Of a DNA stretch of 64,000 nucleotides, positions 51,482 to 59,840 are shown piece by piece. Origin of the DNA: Desulfoscipio sp. XC116 (GTDB lineage: Bacteria > Bacillota > Desulfotomaculia > Desulfotomaculales > Desulfallaceae). The position numbers were made by a program, and so were the translations under genes. The stretch is from positions 992,001 through 1,056,000 of the forward strand of contig NZ_CP156660.1 of the NCBI RefSeq assembly GCF_039851975.1. Reading direction: 5' to 3'. Below the pieces are notes generated by a model. The model was not told where the DNA came from. It searched no databases and saw only the letters and a list, made by a program, of their open reading frames with translations. Positions within the stretch are counted from its first letter, which is position 1. Every line of letters begins with the position of its first letter.

Positions 51482-53801
51482 AACCCTGCAAAAAATCATG
51501 AAGCAGGACAAGGAAAGGTTTGTCGTCCCCAAGGGCGTGCAGCAGGCCATCCCCATTCGCACCATCTGGCCGGAGGGGATTTTTCAGGTAGGGAACAAGT
51601 TTTCCCGGACCTTTCGCTTTGCGGACATCAATTACGCCGTGGCCTCCAAGGAGGACAAGGAAGCCATGTTTCTGTCCTATTCGGAGCTTTTGAATTCCTT
51701 TGACAGCGGGGCGACCACCAAGATCACCATCAACAACCGCCGCCTGAACAAGACGGACTTTGAAAACTCCATTCTGATCCCCCTTCGGGAGGACGGGCTG
51801 GACGAGTACCGCCGGGAATACAACCGGATGCTTTTAGAGAAGGCCACCGGCGCGAACAGCATCGTGCAGGACAAATACGTCACCGTGTCGGTGGCAAAAA
51901 AGAACATTGAGGAAGCGCGGAACTACTTTTCCCGCATTGATACCGACCTCATCACCCATTTTTCCCACCTGGGCTCCAAATGCGTGGAGCTGGACGCCAC
52001 CGACCGCCTGAGAATCCTGCACGACTTTTTCCGCTCCGGCGAGGAAACGTTTTTCCGTTTCGACCTGTCCGAAACCATGCGCAAGGGGCATGATTTCAAA
52101 GACTACATCTGCCCCGACACCCTGGAATTTGAACGCGATTATTTTCGCATGGGCGACAGGTTCGGGCGCGTCATCTTCCTGCGGGAGTACGCCAGCTTCA
52201 TCAAGGACAGCATGGTGACCGAGCTGTGCGACTTAAACCGCAGCATGATGCTGTCCTTGGACATCATCCCCATCCCCACGGACGAGGCTGTGCGGGAGGT
52301 TGAAAACCGGTTGCTGGGCGTGGAGACCAACATCACCAACTGGCAGCGGCGGCAGAACCAAAACAACAACTTTTCCGCCGTGGTGCCCTACGATATGGAA
52401 CAGCAAAGGAAAGAGAGCAAAGAATTTCTGGACGACCTGACCACCCGCGACCAGCGCATGATGTTCGCCGTTTTGACAATGGTGCATATCGCGGACAGCA
52501 AGGAGCAGCTTGACAGCGACACGGAAACCCTGCTGACCACGGCCAGAAAGCACCTGTGCCAATTCTCCCCCCTGACCTGGCAGCAGATGGACGGCCTGAA
52601 CACGGTGCTACCCTACGGCCTGCGCAAAATTCACGCTATCCGGACCCTAACCACCGAAAGCACGGCGGTGTTAATCCCTTTTCGGGCGCAGGAAATCGCC
52701 CATAGCGGCGGCATTTACTATGGACAGAATGTGATCTCCAAAAATATGATTATCGCTAACCGCAAGCTGCTGCTCAACGGAAACAGCTTTATTTTAGGCG
52801 TATCCGGCTCCGGCAAATCCTTCACGGCCAAGCGGGAAATCGTCAACCAGATGCTGGCCGGTGACGACGACATCATCCTGATCGACCCGGAAAGGGAGTA
52901 TTCCTCCCTTGTCAAAGCAATGGGCGGCGAGATCATCCATATTTCCGCCACCTCGAAAAACCACATCAACGCGATGGATATGAGCAAGGACTACGGCGAC
53001 GGCGCTAACCCGGTCATCCTGAAATCGGAGTTCGTCCTGTCCCTGTGCGAGCAGCTCATCGGCGGCCAGAATCTGGGGGCGAAGCAGAAATCCCTGATCG
53101 ACCGCTGCACCGCCAATATCTACCGAAAATACCTGCAAAGCAATTTCAAGGGGAAAACGCCCACCTTGCAGGACTTCCACGGGGAGCTTTTAAAGCAGGC
53201 GGAGCCGGAGGCCCAGGAAATCGCTTTGGCGATAGAGCTTTTTACCTCCGGCAGTCTGAACACCTTTGCCAAGCCCACCAATGTGGACGTGACTAGCCGC
53301 CTGATCTGCTACGACATTCTGGATTTAGGCAAGCAATTGCTGCCCATCGGGATGCTGGTGGTATTGGACAGCATCCTGAACCGCATCACCCAAAACCGGG
53401 CCAAGGGCAAAAACACCTTCATTATTATTGATGAAATCTACTTGCTCTTTCAGCATGAATACAGCGCCAACTTCCTGTTCACCCTCTGGAAGCGCGTCAG
53501 GAAGTACGGCGCTTTTTGCACCGGCATTACCCAGAACGTGGACGATCTTTTACAGAGCCACACGGCCCGGACCATGCTGGCCAACAGCGAATTCATTGTC
53601 ATGCTCAACCAGGCCAGCACCGACCGCATGGAGTTGGCCAAGCTCCTGAACATTTCCGACCTCCAGCTTTCCTACATTACCAACGTGGACGCGGGCAACG
53701 GCCTTATTAAAGTAGGCAGCTCCCTGGTGCCCTTCACCGACCAATTCCCGCGCAACACCAAGCTCTATAACCTGATGACCACCAAGCCAAATGAAAAGTA
53801 A
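51474..53801 (+). CDS. virB4: VirB4-type conjugation ATPase
   Basis: 775 residues. An N-terminal domain (1-420) with GIFQVGNKFSRTF; then Walker A GVSGSGKS (about 442-449), DPEREYSSL, Walker B FIIIDEIYLLF (about 645-655) and TQNVDDLLQS, the standard layout. It powers assembly of the transfer channel and substrate movement. Intact, coupled to prgI. Confidence 0.93.
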   Translation: MIKTLQKIMKQDKERFVVPKGVQQAIPIRTIWPEGIFQVGNKFSRTFRFADINYAVASKEDKEAMFLSYSELLNSFDSGATTKITINNRRLNKTDFENSILIPLREDGLDEYRREYNRMLLEKATGANSIVQDKYVTVSVAKKNIEEARNYFSRIDTDLITHFSHLGSKCVELDATDRLRILHDFFRSGEETFFRFDLSETMRKGHDFKDYICPDTLEFERDYFRMGDRFGRVIFLREYASFIKDSMVTELCDLNRSMMLSLDIIPIPTDEAVREVENRLLGVETNITNWQRRQNQNNNFSAVVPYDMEQQRKESKEFLDDLTTRDQRMMFAVLTMVHIADSKEQLDSDTETLLTTARKHLCQFSPLTWQQMDGLNTVLPYGLRKIHAIRTLTTESTAVLIPFRAQEIAHSGGIYYGQNVISKNMIIANRKLLLNGNSFILGVSGSGKSFTAKREIVNQMLAGDDDIILIDPEREYSSLVKAMGGEIIHISATSKNHINAMDMSKDYGDGANPVILKSEFVLSLCEQLIGGQNLGAKQKSLIDRCTANIYRKYLQSNFKGKTPTLQDFHGELLKQAEPEAQEIALAIELFTSGSLNTFAKPTNVDVTSRLICYDILDLGKQLLPIGMLVVLDSILNRITQNRAKGKNTFIIIDEIYLLFQHEYSANFLFTLWKRVRKYGAFCTGITQNVDDLLQSHTARTMLANSEFIVMLNQASTDRMELAKLLNISDLQLSYITNVDAGNGLIKVGSSLVPFTDQFPRNTKLYNLMTTKPNEK

Positions 53802-53965
53802 GCTCTTATGGAAAGTTTTAATGTGGAAAGGCTACTTTTCATATATTCATTTCACATCTCTTTTCATAATATTTTTGCTAAATGTTTGCCATTGTAAAGT
53901 GCTCCGCGCCTTATAAGCGAAAAAGCAACTCTTTTCAAAGAAAAAACAAGGAGGCTATATTCGTT
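53802..53965. other. short gap with inverted repeat after virB4
   Basis: ATGAAAAGTA (53791-53800, at the virB4 stop) pairs with TACTTTTCAT (53833-53842) over a long loop. No gene or clear terminator is seen in the gap. Confidence 0.35.
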
Positions 53966-54112
53966 GTGATAAAAAATAATCGAAAGAGTTTTGTTCTGCC
54001 AACGCCTGAATATCAGCCGTTGGCAGATTCTCTTTCCATAACCTATAACTTTTCATTTGGCCGGTTATGGATAGCTTTGCATAAAAAGCCGGGCGAACAG
54101 GCCCAAGGCTGA
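53966..54112 (+). CDS. small hypothetical protein
   Basis: 48 residues from the GTG at 53966 after AAGGAGG. Likely beta-rich (SFVLPTPEYQPLADSLSITYNFSFGRLWIAL). No family recognised. Lies between virB4 and a terminator. Confidence 0.4.
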   Translation: MIKNNRKSFVLPTPEYQPLADSLSITYNFSFGRLWIALHKKPGEQAQG

Positions 54113-54130
54113 ATCAAGCCGCCAAGCACC

Positions 54131-54166
54131 AACGGCTGGCCGTAATTTTCCGGCCAGCCGTTCATT
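54131..54166 (+). terminator. terminator hairpin after virB4 region
   Basis: AACGGCTGGCCG (54131-54142) pairs perfectly with CGGCCAGCCGTT (54151-54162); only CATTT follows. Strong stem, weak T-run. Confidence 0.6.
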
Positions 54167-54188
54167 TACTTTGAAGGAGGAAAACAAA

Positions 54189-54596
54189 ATGGAACCCATC
54201 TTGTTTGCAGGCAGGGAACACAAGGCTTTTTTTAGCGAGATGCTGACCAAAACCCGCAATAATGACACCTACCACCGGGCGTTTTTTTACGCAATGGGCA
54301 TCTGCGCGGAAACGAGGCGCAATATCCATGCCCTCTTTGATTTCCAGGAGGGCGGCATCAAATCGGAGGGCCTTGCGGCGGCGTGGCAGACGGGCGGAAC
54401 CCGCCGCCTGTGCCGTCTGGCCTTCAACCTCTGGAATGGCTGGACGGAGGAAGGAAAGGAAAACCGTTTCACGCCTTACGAACTGTTTGACTGTGGCTTT
54501 GCCCCCTACTTTTTTGAAGCCATCCGGCTGCGTTATCCCGAATATTGCCGAAGCTTGGAACGCACCGCGCCCCATATTTTTGCAAAGGCGCGGTAG
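54189..54596 (+). CDS. DUF6075-like element protein
   Basis: 135 residues from the ATG at 54189, 8 bases after AAGGAGG. Helical and rich in aromatic residues (FSEMLTKTRNNDTYHRAFFYAMGIC, LAFNLWNGWT), a pattern I associate with DUF6075 proteins in Clostridia elements. Function unknown. Next gene 30 bases downstream. Confidence 0.6.
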   Translation: MEPILFAGREHKAFFSEMLTKTRNNDTYHRAFFYAMGICAETRRNIHALFDFQEGGIKSEGLAAAWQTGGTRRLCRLAFNLWNGWTEEGKENRFTPYELFDCGFAPYFFEAIRLRYPEYCRSLERTAPHIFAKAR

Positions 54597-54626
54597 TCAG
54601 TAAACCCCGGAAGGAGGTTGGGCGCG

Positions 54627-56624
54627 TTGAAAGACATCAAAACCAAAGCCACCGTCAAAGACATTAAGGCGCTGGACAAAAGCCTTGATGTGACCCGCAG
54701 GGCGAAAAACACCTTTATCCGCACCAAGAATCAGGCCGAGCGGACGCAGCGACCGGAAGACGACAGCTATGTGGCGGATGCCGGGGATAAGGTAAAGGAA
54801 AGCGCGGAAACGGTCGGCAATGAAGCTGTTCACACGATAGGGCGTCAGGGCCAAAAGGCGGTTCAAAAAATCAAGGAACGCCGCAATTCTCCCTCGGACA
54901 GCCATCACGCCGATGCTGCCGACGGCCATGCTACAGAGCAGAACTCCTCCCCTTCCGAAACCGGGCGTCCCCAAACACGCCGGAGCGCCGTTTCCCAAGG
55001 AAGGCAAGCTGTCTCGCCCAAGGCCGGAAAAGCACCTGCACAGCCCCAATCTCCCGCGCAGGCCAAGCCAGCGGCCCGGCGAAAAGCCGTCCCATTTAAA
55101 GTGACGGAAAGAGGTAAACGAAAATATACCCTGGCCAAGCCCAACGAATTGGCAAAGCGCCGGTTTGTTCAGAGTCGGGCCAAGGCGCGGTTTACCCTAA
55201 ACAGAGAAATTCAGGCGGCGGAAACCAAAACCGTCCAGACCATCCCAAGTCCCGTGTTCAGATCAGGCGGAAGTACAGCACGGTATACCGCCCCAACCGG
55301 CATCCGTGGCATCGGCAGCACCGTCCGGCCATCTGCCCGGTCCGGCAGCAAAACGGTCAAGGAAACTGCCAGGGACACCATTAAAACAGCGCAAAAATCG
55401 GTCAAGACCGCTGGGCAAACCGCCAAGACCGGTGCCAAAGCCTCTCAGGCGGCGGCCAAAACCGCCGCCCAAACCGCGCGGACCACCGCTAAAGCAGCGC
55501 AACGGGCGGCGCAGACGGCAAGGGCCACCGCCAAATTTACGATTCATATGGCAAAACTGACCGTCAAAGCCGCCGCCGTGCTGACCAAGGGATTGATTGC
55601 CCTGGTGGGCTCAGGCGGGGCTGTCCTTGCCCTATTCCTGATTATTATCGCCGTGGCCGCCTTGTTATCGTCTCCCTTTGGCGTTCTCTTTTCCGACGAG
55701 AACAAGGACGCGGGGGTAACGCCCGTTTCCGTGGTGATACAGGAAGTGAACGAGGAATACAACCAGCGGATAGAAGACATCAAAAACGACAACACCTGGG
55801 ACACGCTGGATGTTCAATACGTGGGCACCGGAGGCAGCCGGGGCAATATCTGGATAGACATTCTGGCCGTGTTCGCCGTCAAAACTGCCCTGGCCGAAGA
55901 CGGCATGGATGTCGTCACCATTGACCAGGCCCGTGTTGACCTCATCCGGGAAGTGTTTTGGGATATGACGGAAATTGACCACTGGACAGAAACCGTGGCG
56001 CATACCGACAGCGACGGGGAAACATGGTATGAGCGCGTTCTGCATATCGTCATCACCCAGCGAACCGCAGGGGAGCAGGCGGAAATCTACCGCTTTAACG
56101 ACGACCAGAAGGAAGTACTGGAGGACCTTCTGAGCGGCGACTATGACCAGTATTTTATAGCCCTGATCACGGGTTTGAGACACCTGGGGGACGGGACGGA
56201 GGTTGTCGCGGAGGGCTTTTATATCTGGCCCAGCGCCGCCAGTGACTATGTAACTTCCTTTTTTGGCACCAGGCTGCACCCCATCCTGGGAGTCTACAAA
56301 ACCCACAGCGGCATTGACATCGGGGCGGGATACGGAACGGCGGTACTGGCTGCCGCGGACGGCGTGGTCACAACCGCAGCTTACGACGCGGGCGGCTACG
56401 GAAACTATCTCATCATCGACCACGGCAACGGCAATATGACCCTTTACGCCCACATGAGCCAAATGAGCGCCGGTGTCGGACAAACGGTGACGCAGGGCCA
56501 GACCATAGGCTTCGTGGGCAGCACGGGATTATCCACGGGTCCGCATTTGCACTTTGAGGTTTATATCGGCGGCACCAGGGTTGACCCCCTGCTGTACTTC
56601 TCTAATTATACGGCGGCATGGTAA
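54627..56624 (+). CDS. membrane-anchored M23 peptidoglycan hydrolase of the transfer system
   Basis: 665 residues from the TTG at 54627 (a TTG at 54618 is too near AAGGAGG). The N-terminal third is basic; at about 230-310 it has a long Ala/Lys/Thr-rich helical repeat (KTAKTGAKASQAAAKTAAQT and on), then one membrane helix (about 320-345). The outer part ends in an M23/LytM domain (HPILG, HSGIDIGAG about 560, GPHLHFEVY about 638), with the zinc ligands present. It opens the cell wall for the channel, as VirB1/CwlT-like proteins do. The repeat may bind DNA or cell-wall polymers. Confidence 0.85.
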   Translation: MKDIKTKATVKDIKALDKSLDVTRRAKNTFIRTKNQAERTQRPEDDSYVADAGDKVKESAETVGNEAVHTIGRQGQKAVQKIKERRNSPSDSHHADAADGHATEQNSSPSETGRPQTRRSAVSQGRQAVSPKAGKAPAQPQSPAQAKPAARRKAVPFKVTERGKRKYTLAKPNELAKRRFVQSRAKARFTLNREIQAAETKTVQTIPSPVFRSGGSTARYTAPTGIRGIGSTVRPSARSGSKTVKETARDTIKTAQKSVKTAGQTAKTGAKASQAAAKTAAQTARTTAKAAQRAAQTARATAKFTIHMAKLTVKAAAVLTKGLIALVGSGGAVLALFLIIIAVAALLSSPFGVLFSDENKDAGVTPVSVVIQEVNEEYNQRIEDIKNDNTWDTLDVQYVGTGGSRGNIWIDILAVFAVKTALAEDGMDVVTIDQARVDLIREVFWDMTEIDHWTETVAHTDSDGETWYERVLHIVITQRTAGEQAEIYRFNDDQKEVLEDLLSGDYDQYFIALITGLRHLGDGTEVVAEGFYIWPSAASDYVTSFFGTRLHPILGVYKTHSGIDIGAGYGTAVLAAADGVVTTAAYDAGGYGNYLIIDHGNGNMTLYAHMSQMSAGVGQTVTQGQTIGFVGSTGLSTGPHLHFEVYIGGTRVDPLLYFSNYTAAW

Positions 56625-56686
56625 GGATTTGGCTGATTAAAAAATTGTTGACGACCATCCAAAAGATAACGGAGGTGTGATACCGA

Positions 56687-56761
56687 TTGATTGGCTGTCA
56701 CGCCATCGTGCTTTTTATTAGTGTTAAATTATACGAAAGGTGGAAGAAAGAATGGATTTAA
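56687..56761 (+). CDS. possible 24-residue membrane leader peptide
   Basis: TTG at 56687 lies 9 bases after GGAGGTG and opens a frame that encodes a hydrophobic stretch (HAIVLFISVKLY) with a basic end (ERWKKEWI). Its stop overlaps the next start at 56752. It may couple translation. Not otherwise supported. Confidence 0.3.
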   Translation: MIGCHAIVLFISVKLYERWKKEWI

Positions 56762-56988
56762 AAACATTAAGAGAGTCGGAATATAGAAAGTGCGCGGGTT
56801 TACTGGCTGAATTGCTTGACTTGGACGGGGATACCAAAGAAAAAATTCAGAAATGCTTTCAGCGCATGGGAATCAGAAATTTTTTTCGGCATCTTGAATC
56901 GGCGGACTTAGCCCCTGAGACTTCCGGGAAGCTGCAAAGTATACAGGTCCTGATTGAGATATTAGATGACAAAAGGGGGCGGATATAA
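56752..56988 (+). CDS. small conserved element protein
   Basis: 78 residues; ATG at 56752 after AAAGGTGG. Helical, soluble (LLAELLDLDGDTKEKIQKCFQRMG). Sits one base before the RadC gene. Function unknown. Confidence 0.5.
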   Translation: MDLKTLRESEYRKCAGLLAELLDLDGDTKEKIQKCFQRMGIRNFFRHLESADLAPETSGKLQSIQVLIEILDDKRGRI

Positions 56989-56989
56989 T

Positions 56990-57688
56990 ATGAGGCCAGA
57001 CACACGCCATACCGAGAAATTTCTAAAAGGGCTGACAACCTTAACGGGTCTGCCCTACAAAAAGGTTCAGCGGTATGTAAAACAAAACAACCCCTTTAAC
57101 ATCTTGGAGCATCCCCGCATTATGGAACCAAATGAAAAGCAGCTCGAAAAGATCGGACTGCTCAACGAGTTCATTGCCTCCTACAACCTTTTGAAAATCT
57201 ATGAGAGCAATGAAAAAATTACCTTCAATTCATCAACCGCGGCGGGCCAATATTTTTACGCCCTCTTAAGCGGGATGAAGGATAAAGAACGATTTATGGT
57301 CGCTTTTTTAGACAGGGGCAATAACGCAATCGAAATAAAAACCATGTCGGAAGGGAGTGTTGGGCAGACAGCCGTTTATCCGAGGGAAATCTTAAAATAC
57401 GCCTTGGCCTGTGATTGCAATGCGGTCATTCTGGCCCATAACCATCCCGGAGGCTCCCGGAACTTTTCCCCGGAAGATCAAGCATTAACCCAGAGGATTG
57501 TGGATATTTTCCATCCTTTAGAGATCAAAGTCTTAGATCACATTATTGTGAGTGCCGGAAACTATTCTTCTATGGCGGAAAAAAAAAGTATACCTGACTT
57601 CTGTAAAGATAAAGCAAATTATGATGCGATTGCATTAGGCGCAATACCCGTGGCAGAAAAGCGAAATAGATTTCAAAATACCCGCTAA
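56990..57688 (+). CDS. radC: RadC/JAB-domain protein
   Basis: 232 residues from the ATG at 56990, after AGGGGGCGG. The JAB/MPN metal-site motif is complete: LAHNHPGGSRNFSPEDQ (H-x-H ... S ... D), after a strand ending in VYPREILKYAL; the N-terminal 110 residues are element-specific. RadC-type proteins are common near the end of mobile elements and are not DNA-repair enzymes in the strict sense; role unknown. It is the last plus-strand gene of the element. Confidence 0.85.
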   Translation: MRPDTRHTEKFLKGLTTLTGLPYKKVQRYVKQNNPFNILEHPRIMEPNEKQLEKIGLLNEFIASYNLLKIYESNEKITFNSSTAAGQYFYALLSGMKDKERFMVAFLDRGNNAIEIKTMSEGSVGQTAVYPREILKYALACDCNAVILAHNHPGGSRNFSPEDQALTQRIVDIFHPLEIKVLDHIIVSAGNYSSMAEKKSIPDFCKDKANYDAIALGAIPVAEKRNRFQNTR

Positions 57689-57697
57689 TGGAAGAAA

Positions 57698-57728
57698 AAA
57701 CGCCGCAATCTATAAGGTTACGGCGTTT
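57698..57728. terminator. bidirectional terminator after radC
   Basis: AAACGCCG (57698-57705) pairs with CGGCGTTT (57721-57728) between convergent genes. A-run before and T-run after are both short. Confidence 0.6.
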
Positions 57729-57760
57729 CATACATATTTTTAAAAAGAAAGCGGGAGATT

Positions 57761-58112
57761 TTACTCCCCCGTTTCTTTGGCTTCTTGTATTCCCTTTGCG
57801 GTAGCCGCCATGATAATTAAATCCGCTTCCTCTAATCCGTCAAGCTGACTTTCAAGCTGGCGGCGGCGCGTTGTCTTTTCCGCGCCGGTATCCGGAAAAA
57901 AGAATTGGTCTACCGATATGTGAAACAAGGTGACAAGCTCATAGAATACCTGGAAAGCTCGGATGCTGTCCTTTGTTTTCAATGGACATAAGATAACGGG
58001 GCGCAAGTCCTACTTCTTGCGCCAACCGTTCCCGTGTCCAGCCTTTGCTTTCCCGCGCTTCTTTTATAGCCTGCCCGAAAGCCGAAAAGTCGTATTTACC
58101 TTCGTTACGCAT
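57761..58112 (-). pseudogene. XRE-family regulator with a frameshift
   Basis: From the ATG at 58112 (minus strand) the frame gives [21 protein letters not shown] and [21 protein letters not shown], a classical helix-turn-helix, then stops early. One base less at about 57951-57956 would join it to [20 protein letters not shown] and a C-terminal domain ending at 57761. So the gene is broken by a one-base insertion, or the base is an error. It would be about 117 residues. Repressors of this type often control element transfer, so its loss could derepress the element. Confidence 0.65.
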
Positions 58113-58473
58113 TATCATATCACCCTATATCATTTTACAAGTCACCCAACGAAAGCTAAACGATGCGATATGATACACTATGTAGTTTTTTATATCTACC
58201 CTGAAAAATAATCTTTAACTGATTTGCGAAGGACAAAAAACGTCCTTCCAAACCTATTTTCAATAGGCCCAAATACTTTCAATAATACTCTTACTAAAAT
58301 ATCTAGTTTGCACCCCTAATTTCTTATGAATATCTAACCCACAACATCTTTGATAAACGACTTGTATGATACGCAGCTCCTTCTACGGCAGTAGACTTAC
58401 TACGGCTGGTGCAGTAACCTCAAAGGAACAATATATTGGTTGAATGATTAATTTATTTCAAAGTATAATGAAG
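58113..58473. other. intergenic region, probable right end of the element
   Basis: About 360 AT-rich bases with no supported gene. GAAGGAC/GTCCTTC makes a small hairpin near 58226. The element's right end probably lies here because the next genes look chromosomal; no attachment-site repeat was recognised. Confidence 0.4.
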
Positions 58474-58502
58474 TTGACATTCATTTTCGGTTACAGTAAA
58501 GA
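58473..58502 (+). promoter_or_regulatory. promoter of the first fur gene with shared operator sequence
   Basis: TTGACA (58474-58479), 17 bases, TAAAGA (58497-58502). The stretch GTTGACATTCATTTTC (58473-58488) recurs with one mismatch, inverted, at 59802-59817 over another -35 box, suggesting a common regulator, perhaps a Fur-family protein. Confidence 0.6.
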
Positions 58503-58576
58503 CTCTATCCTGAAAATACTATTTTCATCCTCTGATGGTGCCGCCCTGGCGGCATGGGTGTCTAAGGGGTATTATC

Positions 58577-59029
58577 ATGAATAATGAACTTGAGATATTA
58601 AGTCTTAAAGAAAAATTCCATCGGTTCGGATACAAATACACAGACCAGCGTCAGCTGGTCTTGGACGTATTATCGGAACATCCCGACTTACACTTAAGCA
58701 GTGACGATATATGTGAATATCTCAAACAGAAGAAAATCAAGATGGGGCAATCCACTGTTTACCGGACGCTGTTGATACTGGAAAAAATGAAAATAGTAAG
58801 AAAAATGGATTTAAACGACGGTTTTACCAGATATGAGCTTTGTGATCATGAAGAAGAACATGCCCACCATCATCTAATCTGTTCCAAGTGTGGGTCCGTG
58901 ACAGATATCAAAGGCGATTTATTGAATAACTTGGAGCAGCAAATATACCGAAGCTATGGTTTTAAGATCAATGATCATATCCTTAAATTCTTTGGGGAAT
59001 GCAGAAATTGCCTAGATAAGAATTCGTAG
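58577..59029 (+). CDS. Fur-family metal-dependent regulator (first)
   Basis: 150 residues from the ATG at 58577, 8 bases after AAGGGG; upstream codons overlap the leader. The winged-helix part has TDQRQLVLDVLSEHP and MGQSTVYRTLLILEKM; the metal region has HAHHHLICSKCG and the second pair CRNC, so structural zinc and a regulatory metal site are both present. It may be a Fur, Zur or PerR type; the sensing metal cannot be told from sequence. It is convergent with the Crp-family gene, 10 bases away. Confidence 0.85.
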   Translation: MNNELEILSLKEKFHRFGYKYTDQRQLVLDVLSEHPDLHLSSDDICEYLKQKKIKMGQSTVYRTLLILEKMKIVRKMDLNDGFTRYELCDHEEEHAHHHLICSKCGSVTDIKGDLLNNLEQQIYRSYGFKINDHILKFFGECRNCLDKNS

Positions 59030-59039
59030 CTGCTTTGTT

Positions 59040-59717
59040 TTAGAGCTGAAGTAAATGCCCAAGCGCTTCCTCGTTGATAATAGAAATTTTATCTCCATTC
59101 ATTTTTATTATGTTATCGTTGCAAAGCTTTTTTAATTCTCTGCATAGTGAAGGGCGGGATACGTTCAGGTATTCCGCCCATGTTTTTTTTGTAAATGGCA
59201 GATGAATCAAACTATACCCCGGTATTCTTTGTTCATTTAGGAGATAAAATGCTATTTTCTTTTGAATTGAGGAATAGGAAAACAATTCCAATCTTTTTTC
59301 GTAACATAAAATTCCATTTGCGAAAAGATTCAATAGATTTTCTGCAAAGAAAGGCATTTTACACAATTCAAAAATGGACTGCTTATGCAAGAACAAAATT
59401 TTGCTTTTCTTTCTTGAAAAAACATCGCAAGGGAAAACGGCGGAGTTGGAAAATACAACCGCTCCGCCAAACATGTCTCCCTTATTTTTATAAAATATGC
59501 AAACAGTATTGCCGGATGGAAAAACTTTTTGTACTTCAACGCATCCGCTGATGATTATGCCGACATAAACTGAGTGCTGATCTGTGCGGCAAATAAATTC
59601 GTTTTTATCAAATTCTCTAATTTGGAATTCTGTTGCAGATAAAATTCGCTCGATTTCCATGCCGCTTATGCCGTCAAATAATACGCAGCGGCTTAAGGCC
59701 TTTATCATATCCTTCAC
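59040..59717 (-). CDS. Crp/Fnr-family regulator (first)
   Basis: 225 residues. An N-terminal cyclic-nucleotide-binding-like beta-roll (FICRTDQHSVYVGIIISGCVEV) and a C-terminal winged helix with TKKTWAEYLNVSRPSLCREL. Single cysteines do not form an Fnr-type iron-sulphur cluster pattern, so it may sense a small ligand, as CprK-type proteins do. Start codon uncertain: GTG at 59717 or ATG at 59708. It shares its upstream region with the importer gene and carries an operator dyad in its leader. Confidence 0.82.
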   Translation of the reverse strand: MKDMIKALSRCVLFDGISGMEIERILSATEFQIREFDKNEFICRTDQHSVYVGIIISGCVEVQKVFPSGNTVCIFYKNKGDMFGGAVVFSNSAVFPCDVFSRKKSKILFLHKQSIFELCKMPFFAENLLNLFANGILCYEKRLELFSYSSIQKKIAFYLLNEQRIPGYSLIHLPFTKKTWAEYLNVSRPSLCRELKKLCNDNIIKMNGDKISIINEEALGHLLQL

Positions 59718-59741
59718 TTAGCCCTCTTATATTTTATCGGT

Positions 59742-59755
59742 GTATCCACAGATAC
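59742..59755. promoter_or_regulatory. Crp/Fnr-type dyad GTATC-N4-GATAC, first copy
   Basis: GTATC (59742-59746), CACA, GATAC (59751-59755): perfect dyad. It lies in the leader of the first crp gene, and upstream of the importer gene. The same dyad stands before the second crp gene. Confidence 0.65.
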
Positions 59756-59787
59756 ACGGTTTTCCTGTGAGATATATTACCATGTTG

Positions 59788-59817
59788 AATGTATCTTAAT
59801 TGAAAATGAAAGTCAAC
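59788..59817 (-). promoter_or_regulatory. promoter of the first crp gene with shared operator
   Basis: Minus strand TTGACT (59811-59816), 17 bases, TACATT (59788-59793). The -35 lies in the sequence (59802-59817) shared with the first fur promoter (15 of 16 bases), which points to one regulator for both. Confidence 0.6.
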
Positions 59818-59840
59818 ATCAATTGTAAGGAGGAAAATAA

